Assembly (NCBI GenBank): GCA_900547305.1
Contig: URGH01000026.1
Span: 1 to 30,579, forward strand
From: an uncultured Oscillospiraceae bacterium
Lineage (GTDB): Bacteria; Bacillota; Clostridia; Oscillospirales; Acutalibacteraceae
Length of the DNA: 30,579 bases
Reading direction: 5' to 3'
In this document: piece after piece, positions 16,402 to 24,895 of the stretch
Numbering within the stretch: the first letter of the stretch is position 1
Layout: each line of letters begins with the position of its first letter
Notes under the pieces: generated by a model
What the model saw: the letters and a program-made list of their open reading frames with translations, nothing else
Told to the model about the DNA's origin: nothing
The model's database searches: none
Translations under genes and position numbers: made by a program

Positions 16402-18531
16402 TTATCGGCTCATAAGAACCTTTCTGCAAACCGCCAGGTCTGCCGCAGTCACGCTGCCGTCGCCGTTTAAATCGCACATAAAGTTTTTATCCTTCGTGCC
16501 CGCAGTCACCTTTTTAAGGGCTATAAGGTCAAGCAGGTCGGTGCTGCCGTTAAGACTTACATCAGCCCCGCCGGTGAGCGACTTATAGCTGCTTACCGCT
16601 GCGGTAAGGGTTGCATAGTTCACAACATTTTTCTTTTCATAGCGTGAAAGCGTTTCATAAGCGCTGTATGCCGCGTCTATAAGCCCGGTGCTTTCATCTG
16701 TTGCGGCTACCTCGCCAATACCGTCAATTGCCGCCATTACACCGGCAAGCGTATCGGTTTTTTCATACGCTATATCAGCAAATGAAATTTTTCCGAGTCT
16801 GCTGCCTGTCGCGTAAACATCCACCATATCAATGGTTTCTGTATCCGCTGAGATATTCGCTCCGGAATATACAAACTGCTTTCCGTCATAATTCAGAATT
16901 ACGCGTTCTCCCGCATATATCAGCTCCATATCTACCCAGCGGTCATACGGTGAATAATCATCGCCAAAGTATTCAGCATAGCTATACCATTTTTCCCCGC
17001 CGCACACCACGCGCATCTGAGTTTTGTAAATATATATGCTATTGCTATTAAGGCTGAATGTCATTAAAACCGCTTCGGAATCATCGGCTACCGAGCCGTC
17101 AATATAAAAGCTTGCCTTAAACGCGCGGTTATCGTCATAATCGGTCTTCTCGCGGAACCAGCTGCGCCCGTTATTGCCGCTTTGAGCTAACACAGCGGCC
17201 TTTCTGCCCGCAACCGTTGCAACTGAGTATTTCGGGGTGCTCCATGCGCCGCTCCAATAATCGCCTAACATTTTTCCGTCTTCAATATGGTCTATATTAA
17301 CGACCTTTATGCTGTCGCGTGTTTCGGAAATATCGGTTATTTTTATACTCTTTATTGATACCTGACCGCTTTCCCCGTAACGCCCGAACCGAATTACTCC
17401 GCTTTCTCTGTCAGGGTCGGCAGCAGTGGTGAAAAGCTGCGTGCCGTTAAGATACATTGAGAGAGTATTGTCCTTGCAGATTATTTTAACCGTTTTGTAT
17501 TCATCCGAGCCTATACCGGTGCCGCAATATGGCTGCCCTGTTAAATGATTAAAGATTCTGCTCTGCTGCATTCCTATTTTTTCGCCGCCGGGCAGCGCCA
17601 GAATAACACCGCGATTCCAATCGACGCCCGTAAATTTCAGCTTCATTTCAATTTCAAAATCTTTAACCCTGCAAGCGCCCGCGCCGTTAGTCCAAAGGTC
17701 AACATTTCCGAATTTGAACGGGAGAGAATTATCCTCCCACGCAAGATTATAAACGTACGCTTGTTCCTCGCTGTTATATGTGCCCTTAGAGGTAAGCGGA
17801 AAAGCGGAATAAGCGTCGGCGGAATAATCAACATCGGTTATTTCGGCAACATCACGCGCCCTTGATTCAAACACTTTAACATCGGCGATTTTTGTGCCGG
17901 CGTAGCCTAACACCAAAGCAATATCACCCTTGGAGGCTGCCGATTTTAAATCACCCCTGTACCAGCAAATACCGTCAAATATTATTGAAAAACGGTTTTC
18001 ATATACCGTAAAATCAACCGAGTGCCATTTTTCTGCACCCTTGCCGCCCCATTGATCGCGAATCTGCCCTTCTTTACTTCCTATAAAGGTCATATCGTCT
18101 TGCGCCCAATAGCTTTGACCGAAGCTGTACACATTGCTTTCGGTTTTGCAAAGCTGCGCTATTATAGGTCCCCAAATATTTGAGGTATGTTTAGCCTTAT
18201 CACTCAAATTCGGTTCTTTAAATTTATAGCTTAATTTAATATTCCTATAGCCTGTGCCCTCTTTATTAAGGGTGAGCGTATAAAAATTATCGCTTATGCT
18301 TTCAATTACCGGCAAACCGGAAAGTGTTTCATCACTCAGCCTTATGCCGTTCTCTGCGCCCTCTTCTGCCAGAGTATACGCTATTTCTTCACCGAACAGG
18401 GTATATGCGGGAGTTGCCGTTTCGTCCTCTGCCGCTGCGGTGCAAAGCCCCGCCGCAGAAGCGGTTAAAATCAGGGCAAGAGCCAAAGCCGCAGTAAGTA
18501 CGCGTTTTGAAATTTTTAATTTTCTTAACAT
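16402..18531 (-). CDS. Secreted dockerin protein with LamG-like modules, no catalytic domain
   Basis: 709 residues with a signal peptide (about 1-33, ALILTASAAGLCTAAA). Three beta-sandwich (concanavalin/LamG-like) modules follow at about 45-235, 270-400 and 425-605, with repeated motifs such as FIIFDG-type strands and a YRGDL turn. A short helical linker (about 610-655, AYSAYETLSRYEKKNVVNYATL) leads to a C-terminal type I dockerin with two calcium loops (DVSLNGSTDLLD and DLNGDGSVTAAD). The dockerin should attach the protein to a cohesin scaffold, which is not in the window. It aligns module by module with the C-terminal half of the hydrolase at 18698-22627, so it is a catalytic-domain-less paralogue, probably a binding component. 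The ATG at 18531 is chosen because AAAAGGAG precedes it by about eight bases; the earlier ATG at 18549 has no such site. Confidence 0.85.
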   Translation of the reverse strand: MLRKLKISKRVLTAALALALILTASAAGLCTAAAEDETATPAYTLFGEEIAYTLAEEGAENGIRLSDETLSGLPVIESISDNFYTLTLNKEGTGYRNIKLSYKFKEPNLSDKAKHTSNIWGPIIAQLCKTESNVYSFGQSYWAQDDMTFIGSKEGQIRDQWGGKGAEKWHSVDFTVYENRFSIIFDGICWYRGDLKSAASKGDIALVLGYAGTKIADVKVFESRARDVAEITDVDYSADAYSAFPLTSKGTYNSEEQAYVYNLAWEDNSLPFKFGNVDLWTNGAGACRVKDFEIEMKLKFTGVDWNRGVILALPGGEKIGMQQSRIFNHLTGQPYCGTGIGSDEYKTVKIICKDNTLSMYLNGTQLFTTAADPDRESGVIRFGRYGESGQVSIKSIKITDISETRDSIKVVNIDHIEDGKMLGDYWSGAWSTPKYSVATVAGRKAAVLAQSGNNGRSWFREKTDYDDNRAFKASFYIDGSVADDSEAVLMTFSLNSNSIYIYKTQMRVVCGGEKWYSYAEYFGDDYSPYDRWVDMELIYAGERVILNYDGKQFVYSGANISADTETIDMVDVYATGSRLGKISFADIAYEKTDTLAGVMAAIDGIGEVAATDESTGLIDAAYSAYETLSRYEKKNVVNYATLTAAVSSYKSLTGGADVSLNGSTDLLDLIALKKVTAGTKDKNFMCDLNGDGSVTAADLAVCRKVLMSR
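16448..16535 (-). repeat. Dockerin-coding direct repeat, copy 1
   Basis: These 88 bases are identical to 18747-18834 in the neighbouring gene. They encode the dockerin core from LLDLIALKK to DLNGDGSVT. Similarity continues at a lower level for about 70 more bases into the helical linker. Confidence 0.9.
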
Positions 18532-18598
18532 GATTGGTCTCCTTTTCATAAATAATTTTATTCCGGCAAGCAGTCTTTTGCCAAAATATCATATAATT

Positions 18599-18662
18599 AT
18601 TGTATATTTATATAATATTTTTGTAAATATTCCATTTTTGCTTTTTGTTTTTGATTTTTGCT
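18599..18662 (-). promoter_or_regulatory. Promoter of the shorter dockerin gene with bipartite motif
   Basis: On the minus strand TTTACA (18622-18627) and TACAAT (18599-18604) are 17 bases apart. The upstream motif is AGCAA (AGC at 18660-18662) and ATGGAATATT (ATG at 18633-18635), again 30 bases from AGC to the end of ATG. The layout is the same as at 11480-11543 and 22692-22756. The dockerin gene starts 68 bases downstream of the -10 box. An 8-bp inverted repeat (18670-18677 and 18690-18697) just upstream may end the preceding gene. Confidence 0.6.
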
Positions 18663-18697
18663 TTTATTTAAAAACGGGTCAGGCTATTGCCGTTTTT

Positions 18698-21600
18698 TCA
18701 CACCCCGATAATCAGCAATTTTCTGAGCGCCGTCAAATCCTGCGAGGTCACGCTGCCGTCGCCGTTTAAATCGCACATAAAGTTTTTATCCTTCGTGCCC
18801 GCAGTCACCTTTTTAAGGGCTATAAGGTCAAGCAAATCGGTGCTGCCGTTAAAGTTTACATCCGCCCCGCCGGTAAGTGACTTATAGCTGCTTACCGCCG
18901 CGGTAAGGGTAGCAGAGTTTACAACATTTTTCTGCTCCGCTTTGCCTAAATCTTCATACGCTGAATAAGCGGTATCTATACGCGCGGCACTCTCTGCACC
19001 GGGCTCCACCGTGCCTATCGAATCAATAGCGTCCAGGGCGTTTTTAAGGCTGTCAATATATTCAAAGCGCATATTCGCAACTGCGCAATTTGCGTTTTCA
19101 CCGGAGCCGTAGCCTACAAATTTAAAGTAATCGTTGCTGCCGTAGGATGCTTTATACTCGCTTAAAGGCGCTGCCGCCACACTGTGTGTGTGACCGTCAA
19201 ATACAAATATAATTCGGCTGTCTGTAAATATAACCTCAATATCTATCCAGCGGTTAGGTATTGTTGCAGCGTAATCAGCCCCGTAATTATCGGCATAATT
19301 TATCCATTTTTCAGCGTTTTTATATGTGCCGTCCTCATTTTTTTCGGGATAGGTCAAACGCAGCTGGTTTTCATAAACATCTATTTTTACCGCGCATTTT
19401 GAAAAATCCGTTGCAAAGCCCAGTTCCATTCTGTGCGCCGTGCCTGTCGTGTTAAACATTGCGTCGGTCATATAAACGCTCATTTCAAACGCAAAATTAT
19501 CTGCGCTCGGTCTGCCGGTAAATACGGCGTTTCCGCCGCCCGCCTTATAGCTATGCCATATATGCGCCGGTTTACCGCCAATATTTCCGGCAACAAATTC
19601 CACCTGACCCCACGAGGTCACTGCACCCGAAGTATCATCGCCGTTCTCATAGCCGTAACGCTTTTTCACCGAATACGCCTTGCGCGCCTCTAAATCGGTA
19701 TTATCCGTTATTTTTATGCTCTTAAAGGCTACTACCTCTGTTTTAAGCGTTCCGTCAACATAAAGCTCATAAGCAACAAGGCTGTTTTCCCTTTCTGCCG
19801 CTGCATTTTCATATGCGGCGATTATACCGTCGTCAAGGTATAACTGAATATATTCCTCCTTGCACACTGCTTTTACCTTGTGGTATTTTCCGTCGTGAAT
19901 GTTTTTGTAATGCTGAGCTTCCCCGGTTTTAACGCCGTTTTTGAAATATCTTACAATTGAACCGGATATTTCTATTCTTGTGTTCCCCGGTAAAACAAGC
20001 GCAAAGCCCCTTTGGTAGGTGTTTTCACCCGAAAAGTCCTCGGTTCTGAACTCCGCCTCAACCGTGTAATTTTTAACCTTGGAATATTCCTTTACTTTTT
20101 CGGTCCAGTTGTTGTTACTGTCATAATAGTAGAAATTGACCCTTTGCTGCATATTTGCATTAAGCACCAGCTCACCGGCGGTCTTGCTGTATACCCCGTT
20201 TTGGCTGAAACCGAGCTTTGAAAGCGGGGCAGCCGAATAATCCGCGTTAATAACCGTGGCTGCGTCCTCAGCGGCAGCATAAGTGACCTCAAGGTCTGAA
20301 ATTGCCGCGGAGTTCCCTAACGTAACCGAAAGCTCGCCTGCCGCAGGCGCGGCGGAAAGCGTGCCTCTGTAAAGGCATGCACCGTCAATTAAAAACGTTA
20401 TATTATCGCCAAAGAGGGTAATTTCGGCTCTGTGCCAATTGCTGTCGTTAAGCCCTGAATATTGGTCTGCTGCTACTTCCTTGCCCTCTGCCACAGCCAT
20501 AGCCTGTGCTGCCTGCCAGCGTCCCATATGGAACATATTGCTGCCCGGCATATTTACCTTGAGCGTATCTTTAAACACCCCGACCTTGAAATTAATGGCT
20601 ATTTTGAAATTCGCCGCGCTTTCGCTAAGTATAATTTTCTGTGCTGCGGCTGATTTATTTTTCACTATTCCCGAGCGGCTGTTTATGCTGCTGTCTGTTA
20701 TTACCTCAAGTCCGTCGGCACTGTCTGCGGCGGAAAGCGTGAATTTCTCCGTTTTACCGAATACCCCGTAGGTAGGCGCTTCCTGCTCGGGCGGCGTTTG
20801 AGTGCCTACCCATACCTTAACAATTTGCCCCGCGGCTACGCTTACGGTATTACCGATTTGAGCAGCCCTGCTATCCGCCATCCAATATTTATCCCTATAA
20901 ACACCGCTTTGGTAACACACGGCTTTATCGGTATTAAAGGTGTATGTTCCGCCCTTAGTCGAGGTGAGTATAAACTCGTTCTCCGCAGTACTTAGCATAA
21001 GCCCCAGCCCGTCATTCTGAGAGGTATATGTAATACTGCTGCCGCCAAAGCTTTGTGTTTCGGTAAATTCCGAAACCGGGGCGTATGTGTAGCTGCCGCC
21101 CGATTTACTCACCCGGCACAGCGCGCCGTCCTTTACCCTATACTCGCGCTCGCCGTTAAATTCGGCAACACTGCGCTCGGCTGCCGCCCGCGCTAAGGGT
21201 ACATAAATATTGTTTATAATTCGGTTAAAGCTGCGTATTGCATCGGTCACTCCCTCTCTTTCGTTCCAACCGCGGTACACTCGCCCATCCCAGTAGGCGT
21301 TATACTCATATGCCTTTACTCTCGCGGCATAATCCGCCTCGCTCTCGTCAGCCCCGCGCACCGGTCTTGCCGCCTGTATATTGGCATACATACCCTCGCC
21401 GCTGTTTTCAATTCTGTCATCACGGTAGCAATACGGCATAAAGCCGCCGCCTATTGAAAAAATTTTACCCGCAATATTGCTGTAATCGTAGGTTGTGTTA
21501 CATTCGGCAAGGTGGGTAAAATTATCGTCTGATTTTGGCTGTAAATAGCCGTCTATATTATCCCAATCGGAATAATATATATCCTCGCCCACCATATCTA

Positions 21601-22627
21601 TGCCCGTAGTTGCGGCAAGGTCTGTAACATCATCGGCAATGCCCGCCATATTGCGCCCCGCCCCGCTGAAATTAACACGGGTAACGCAATTATATGCGCT
21701 GTTATGCACAATATCCCCCAGCGCGCTAAGCTGGGCAAACAAGGCGTTCCTCTGCCCGCCCGTCCAGCAGTATTTATCGTGCTGCGCGGCGTTATTCCAC
21801 CAATAGGGCGCTTTTGCGGTGCCGCCCTCGGCATATTTTTCAAAAGTATCTGCACCCTGGTCAACCTCGTTATTTACCTGTATCATCACACAGCGGCGCT
21901 CGGTATCGTTTTTCGCCAGCCATTGCATCATAGCGGCAAGCGCGTTTTGCTCGGCTGCCATGGTGGCAGCGCACGAAAAATCAAACCATATGCCCGTGCC
22001 CTCGTAATTTTCGGGGTATACGCGTTTATATGTATCGGTATTATTCAGTATATAGGTCGGCGCGAGAGCCCCGCCGCCGCAAACATTGGTGCCGAACCAA
22101 AGCCACTGAACCGTAAGGTCATATTTATTAAGGAAATTATAATAATACTGTAAACGCGAAAAATCGTACACTCCGACTGATTTTTCAATGTTTGACCAGT
22201 AAATAGGTATATTTACCGAGTTAAAGCCGTCCTCCTTCACTTTTCTGAAGGTCTCTTCTATAAACTCATCCCTGAGCTTCGCCGCAATTTCTAAATATTT
22301 TGCCTTTTGTTCAGGGGTGTAGGCGGCGCTGTTTTGGTAGTAATCCGCCTCCGGCAAACCGTATTCCGCTCTTTCGGCTGCGGAAAGCCTGCCCTTATCC
22401 TCCAAAGACCAATCGGCGCGCAGCTGCATGGAATACACAAGGTACGGCGCACCCTTATATTCAATATATTTTCCGTTTTCCCCCGTAACCAGCCTTGAAA
22501 CACAGTCAGTACCGGAAGCATAATCAACCGATGCGGCGCTTGCGGGCATTCCACCCACAGCACCCAAACCCAGCGCAAGCGATAATAACAAAGCCAATAA
22601 TCCTTTTGGATTCTTTTTACCGGACAT
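18698..22627 (-). CDS. Secreted modular glycoside hydrolase (clan GH-A, beta-galactosidase-like) with dockerin
   Basis: 1309 residues, signal peptide about 1-32 (GGMPASAAS). The catalytic barrel covers about 40-500. The probable acid/base is Glu254 in MIQVNNEVDQG, and the probable nucleophile is Glu375 in THLAECNTTY, the usual spacing for clan GH-A. GH35/GH42-like is the best guess; the exact family and substrate are not clear. A beta-rich domain (about 500-640) and three LamG-like modules (about 640-800, 825-975, 1010-1195) follow, then the helical linker and a type I dockerin (about 1253-1309, calcium loops DVNFNGSTDLLD and DLNGDGSVTSQD). I use the ATG at 22627 (GGGAG nine bases upstream) rather than the upstream TTG. 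The protein should be secreted and docked on a cohesin scaffold. Its barrel is paralogous to the lipoprotein at 1-522. Confidence 0.85.
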   Translation of the reverse strand: MSGKKNPKGLLALLLSLALGLGAVGGMPASAASVDYASGTDCVSRLVTGENGKYIEYKGAPYLVYSMQLRADWSLEDKGRLSAAERAEYGLPEADYYQNSAAYTPEQKAKYLEIAAKLRDEFIEETFRKVKEDGFNSVNIPIYWSNIEKSVGVYDFSRLQYYYNFLNKYDLTVQWLWFGTNVCGGGALAPTYILNNTDTYKRVYPENYEGTGIWFDFSCAATMAAEQNALAAMMQWLAKNDTERRCVMIQVNNEVDQGADTFEKYAEGGTAKAPYWWNNAAQHDKYCWTGGQRNALFAQLSALGDIVHNSAYNCVTRVNFSGAGRNMAGIADDVTDLAATTGIDMVGEDIYYSDWDNIDGYLQPKSDDNFTHLAECNTTYDYSNIAGKIFSIGGGFMPYCYRDDRIENSGEGMYANIQAARPVRGADESEADYAARVKAYEYNAYWDGRVYRGWNEREGVTDAIRSFNRIINNIYVPLARAAAERSVAEFNGEREYRVKDGALCRVSKSGGSYTYAPVSEFTETQSFGGSSITYTSQNDGLGLMLSTAENEFILTSTKGGTYTFNTDKAVCYQSGVYRDKYWMADSRAAQIGNTVSVAAGQIVKVWVGTQTPPEQEAPTYGVFGKTEKFTLSAADSADGLEVITDSSINSRSGIVKNKSAAAQKIILSESAANFKIAINFKVGVFKDTLKVNMPGSNMFHMGRWQAAQAMAVAEGKEVAADQYSGLNDSNWHRAEITLFGDNITFLIDGACLYRGTLSAAPAAGELSVTLGNSAAISDLEVTYAAAEDAATVINADYSAAPLSKLGFSQNGVYSKTAGELVLNANMQQRVNFYYYDSNNNWTEKVKEYSKVKNYTVEAEFRTEDFSGENTYQRGFALVLPGNTRIEISGSIVRYFKNGVKTGEAQHYKNIHDGKYHKVKAVCKEEYIQLYLDDGIIAAYENAAAERENSLVAYELYVDGTLKTEVVAFKSIKITDNTDLEARKAYSVKKRYGYENGDDTSGAVTSWGQVEFVAGNIGGKPAHIWHSYKAGGGNAVFTGRPSADNFAFEMSVYMTDAMFNTTGTAHRMELGFATDFSKCAVKIDVYENQLRLTYPEKNEDGTYKNAEKWINYADNYGADYAATIPNRWIDIEVIFTDSRIIFVFDGHTHSVAAAPLSEYKASYGSNDYFKFVGYGSGENANCAVANMRFEYIDSLKNALDAIDSIGTVEPGAESAARIDTAYSAYEDLGKAEQKNVVNSATLTAAVSSYKSLTGGADVNFNGSTDLLDLIALKKVTAGTKDKNFMCDLNGDGSVTSQDLTALRKLLIIGV
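18747..18834 (-). repeat. Dockerin-coding direct repeat, copy 2
   Basis: Second copy of the 88-base identical stretch (see 16448-16535), here inside the hydrolase gene. The copies are direct repeats about 2.3 kb apart, so recombination between them would delete the shorter dockerin gene together with its promoter and leave a chimeric dockerin. Confidence 0.9.
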
Positions 22628-22691
22628 AAAACTCAACTCCCAAGTTCTATTTTGCACTTTCAACAAACTATACCTTATAATTCATAATTTA

Positions 22692-22756
22692 ATTATATAT
22701 TATTGCAAAACAGATTGGCAATATCCCATTTTTTTGATTTATTGTTGCTTTTTGCT
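22692..22756 (-). promoter_or_regulatory. Promoter of the dockerin hydrolase with bipartite motif
   Basis: On the minus strand TTGCCA (22716-22721) and TATAAT (22692-22697) are 18 bases apart. Upstream are AGCAA (AGC at 22754-22756) and ATGGGATATT (ATG at 22727-22729), 30 bases from AGC to the end of ATG, exactly as at the other two promoters. A 7-bp inverted repeat (CTGATTT, 22755-22761, and AAATCAG, 22764-22770) overlaps the far edge of the motif. Confidence 0.6.
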
Positions 22757-22785
22757 GATTTGAAAATCAGATATTAAGGATAAAA

Positions 22786-22965
22786 ATGAATACAAATACA
22801 CAGAAAGAGATTTCCGATTCAAAGGACGCATAGGGAAATTATTGTATTTTCTGCCGCGCAAGAAACAATGCCGAGGTCTCCGATTATTACACAAGCGAAC
22901 GCGAAGATAATATCATATTCGGAAAGCTCATAGTTGTTTTCGCAAATACAATTATATATATTTAA
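22786..22965 (+). pseudogene. Remnant of a small gene with an in-frame amber codon
   Basis: An ATG preceded by AAGGA opens a frame of 15 codons that ends in TAG (22831-22833). The same frame then continues for 43 more codons to a TAA, with CIFC and a hydrophobic tail (IIFGKLIVVFANTIIYI). It may be a decayed 59-codon gene encoding a small CxxC protein. No family is recognised, and chance cannot be excluded. Confidence 0.25.
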
Positions 22966-23107
22966 TTCCCGTCATTCACCGGCATTTTAAATTTTCACGC
23001 ATCTTTTTCTCGTTATTTTCTCAAACATTATTATATAGCTTAAAGAATTTCATGATTTGAAACAATAGCATACGTGGGCGAATTTATAAAAAATTTTATT
23101 TCACCCC
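22966..23107. other. AT-rich intergenic stretch
   Basis: I see no ORF, RNA or clear repeat here. It lies between the glycan locus and the decayed recombinase module. Confidence 0.5.
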
Positions 23108-23142
23108 TTGACAAAATGAAAAAATATGAGGAATACTATAAT
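23108..23142 (+). promoter_or_regulatory. Candidate promoter of the leader RNA and recombinase module
   Basis: A perfect TTGACA (23108-23113) and a perfect TATAAT (23137-23142) are both present but 23 bases apart, too far for a standard sigma-A promoter. Either one box is a coincidence or the promoter needs a DNA-distorting activator. Confidence 0.35.
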
Positions 23143-23279
23143 TAGACGTTCTATTTATGAAGGAGTAACGAAATAAAGTTCTGCGGTCCGAAAGGGCGCT
23201 GTAACTTCATCCGCGGCTCCGAACATGGTCGTTATATGAATTTGCAGACGCTATCCTGTCGGATATGCGTCTTTTTGTT
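23143..23279 (+). ncRNA. Candidate structured leader RNA ending in an intrinsic terminator
   Basis: This GC-richer segment follows the candidate promoter and precedes the SHOCT-like gene by about 80 bases. It holds short complementary stretches (TGCGG at about 23183 with CCGCG at about 23211) and ends in the terminator stem at 23246-23272 followed by a T run. A further 7-bp hairpin (23289-23295 with 23305-23311) sits between the terminator and the gene. The arrangement suggests attenuation or a riboswitch-like leader. I do not recognise a known class. Confidence 0.4.
23246..23276 (+). terminator. Intrinsic terminator inside the leader
   Basis: AGACGC-TATCC (23246-23256) pairs with GGATA-T-GCGTCT (23261-23272) with one bulged T and a 4-nt loop, followed by TTTTTGTTT. 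It lies upstream of the SHOCT-like gene, so it would stop transcription unless an alternative structure forms. Confidence 0.7.
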
Positions 23280-23361
23280 TCTCGGAGAACCGATTGACCT
23301 ATAAAATCGGTGAAACAAAACGGCGTATGCAGAATTACAGACCAGATAACAGGAGGAAATT

Positions 23362-23574
23362 ATGGAAATCGGCACTGCTGAAAGGCTTACCGCTGCCGCT
23401 TCCTACGATCTGCTCAGGCGATTGACCGAAAAAGGGGTTATATCAAAAGAAAGGTTCGCAAAGCTCTGTTCTTTACTTAATGACTGTCAAGTATGCGTTT
23501 CAGCCCGAACGCATAATGGCTCTTTTTTGGAATTTGAGATAAAATCTTCTCAAACCAAAGAAAGGGAGCAATAA
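23362..23574 (+). CDS. Small SHOCT-like protein ahead of the recombinase
   Basis: 70 residues. The segment YDLLRRLTEKGVISKERFAKL (about 15-35) resembles the SHOCT helical motif, in which a short helix, a turn with GxI and a second helix with E/RF recur. Small proteins of this type often precede serine recombinase genes in gut Firmicutes elements (recall, not tested here). AGGAGG lies about six bases upstream of the ATG. The gene looks intact although its downstream partner is broken. It ends one base before the recombinase fragment. Its function is unknown. Confidence 0.65.
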   Translation: MEIGTAERLTAAASYDLLRRLTEKGVISKERFAKLCSLLNDCQVCVSARTHNGSFLEFEIKSSQTKEREQ

Positions 23575-23575
23575 A

Positions 23576-24650
23576 ATGAGTACAGAAGAACGAACCGTCA
23601 GAGTTATTAAAGCAGATAAATCTTTCGAAAACAGCACGCTGCGCGTTGCGGCATACTGCCGGGTCAGCACAAGTGAAGAAGATCAGTTGAATTCCTTTAT
23701 CACCCAAATGCACTATTATCACGATTTTATCAGCCAATCGGATAATATGATCTTGGTAGATATTTACGCAGTCCGAAGCATTGGCGACTCCAAAGCGGGT
23801 ATCGACAGTGAACAGAATGCGGCTTTAAATAGGAGGATACTCTAAAATCAAAGTGTCAGAAGACAAATGCCTTTCACATTCCATGTCCGAGGAAGTGATA
23901 GGCAGAACCTTTATACGCTTTTACAACAAGCTGCGCCAAAATGAGAATGTTCTGCCTAAAGACAGTGATGAAAACTGTATAACCGAGCTTGGAAAATACA
24001 GCGGCAAATACGCATTGAGCGAGCTTTTATTCTGCGGAGTATGCGGCAGCCCGTTCAGACGGAAAACATGGACAAGAAACGGCGTTAAAAAGATATACTG
24101 GCGCTGTCTTTATCATATGGAAAAAGGCAACGACGCCTGCCCGCAGTCAAAAGGAATTGAAGAACACATATTACACGCTGCAATATGCCGCGGGCTTACA
24201 AAAAGCATTCCGAGCGAAAATGATGTGCGAAACACGGTTAAAACGCTGCTTGCCTATTCCCTGTCGGATAATCGGCTGCTGCTTGAATACCGGTCGCTTG
24301 AAAATATGATAAACGAGCTTAAAGCCAAAGCGGAAACCGCCGAAAAAATGTGCCTTGCAACCGGCGGAAACAAAGACCTTTATATTGAGGAAATAAAGAA
24401 GTGCTATGCCTCGATTGCCGATCTAAGAAACCGAATGACCGAACTCAAAGCATAAATTGACAAAAGCCCGGAATACAAAACCGAGCTTGAAAAAATCGAT
24501 GCCTGTATTTCCGATGAAGAAATTGGGTTTACGGAATATAACGATGAAATTATACGGTATTTGGTAAGCAGTATTACGGTTACAGAGAATATGAAAATAA
24601 TAATAACCCTCAAAGGCGGCGTGAAAATTACAGAGCCTATTTATGCTTAA
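23576..24650 (+). pseudogene. Large serine recombinase pseudogene, frameshifted and internally deleted
   Basis: The first part (23576-23845) encodes the start of a resolvase domain, RVAAYCRVSTSEEDQLNSF, with the catalytic Ser in RVST/S, but it breaks off after about 60 residues in an unrelated tail. The second part (23853-24455, another frame) opens with CLSHSMSEEVIGRTFIRFYN, which resembles the region after the zinc ribbon. It is followed by GKYSGKYALSELLFCGVCGSP, which leads into a zinc ribbon (FCGVCG, then WRC and DAC), and a coiled coil. A TAA at 24453-24455 interrupts the frame, which then continues to a natural end at 24648-24650 (YLVSSITVTENMK). Most of the catalytic and DNA-binding domains are missing, so it cannot be active. 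The zinc-ribbon order suggests a fusion of two tandem recombinase genes after deletion. Confidence 0.75.
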
Positions 24651-24678
24651 AAAGGCATAAATACCTTCTAAAAAATGC

Positions 24679-24707
24679 TTGCAAAAACTGCCCTTTTGCG
24701 CTATAAT
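24679..24707 (+). promoter_or_regulatory. Sigma-A promoter of the glycerophosphotransferase/YidC-fusion operon
   Basis: TTGCAA (24679-24684) and TATAAT (24702-24707) are 17 bases apart. A leader of about 185 nt follows before the first ATG. It contains a small hairpin (CTGCCG 24855-24860 with CGGCAG 24868-24873) just upstream of the AGGAG ribosome site. Confidence 0.6.
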
Positions 24708-24895
24708 AATTACAGTGATAAGAAAAGGGTAATTATCTGCGTTTTAAAAGGAATTTTAGGTGTTTGCTTTTCTGTAAAATCGGCACAAACCCTGAAAGTC
24801 ACATAACCGGTCGGTTATTCGGTTTTCGGGGTTTTAATTTTTTAAGGGAATATACTGCCGTAACTTTCGGCAGGCATAATAATCAGGAGAGAAAA

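Noticed and set aside
22628..22666. TTG start 13 codons upstream for the dockerin hydrolase
   Set aside because: It would put charged and polar residues ahead of the signal peptide; the ATG at 22627 has GGGAG at a usable distance.
24708..24895. Possible riboswitch in the leader of the glycerophosphotransferase gene
   Set aside because: Only one short hairpin (24855-24873) is clear; no terminator or anti-terminator pair and no recognised class.
24764..24895. Longer N-terminus for the glycerophosphotransferase from 24764
   Set aside because: No ribosome site and unlikely sequence; the ATG at 24896 follows AGGAG and begins with a sensible membrane helix.
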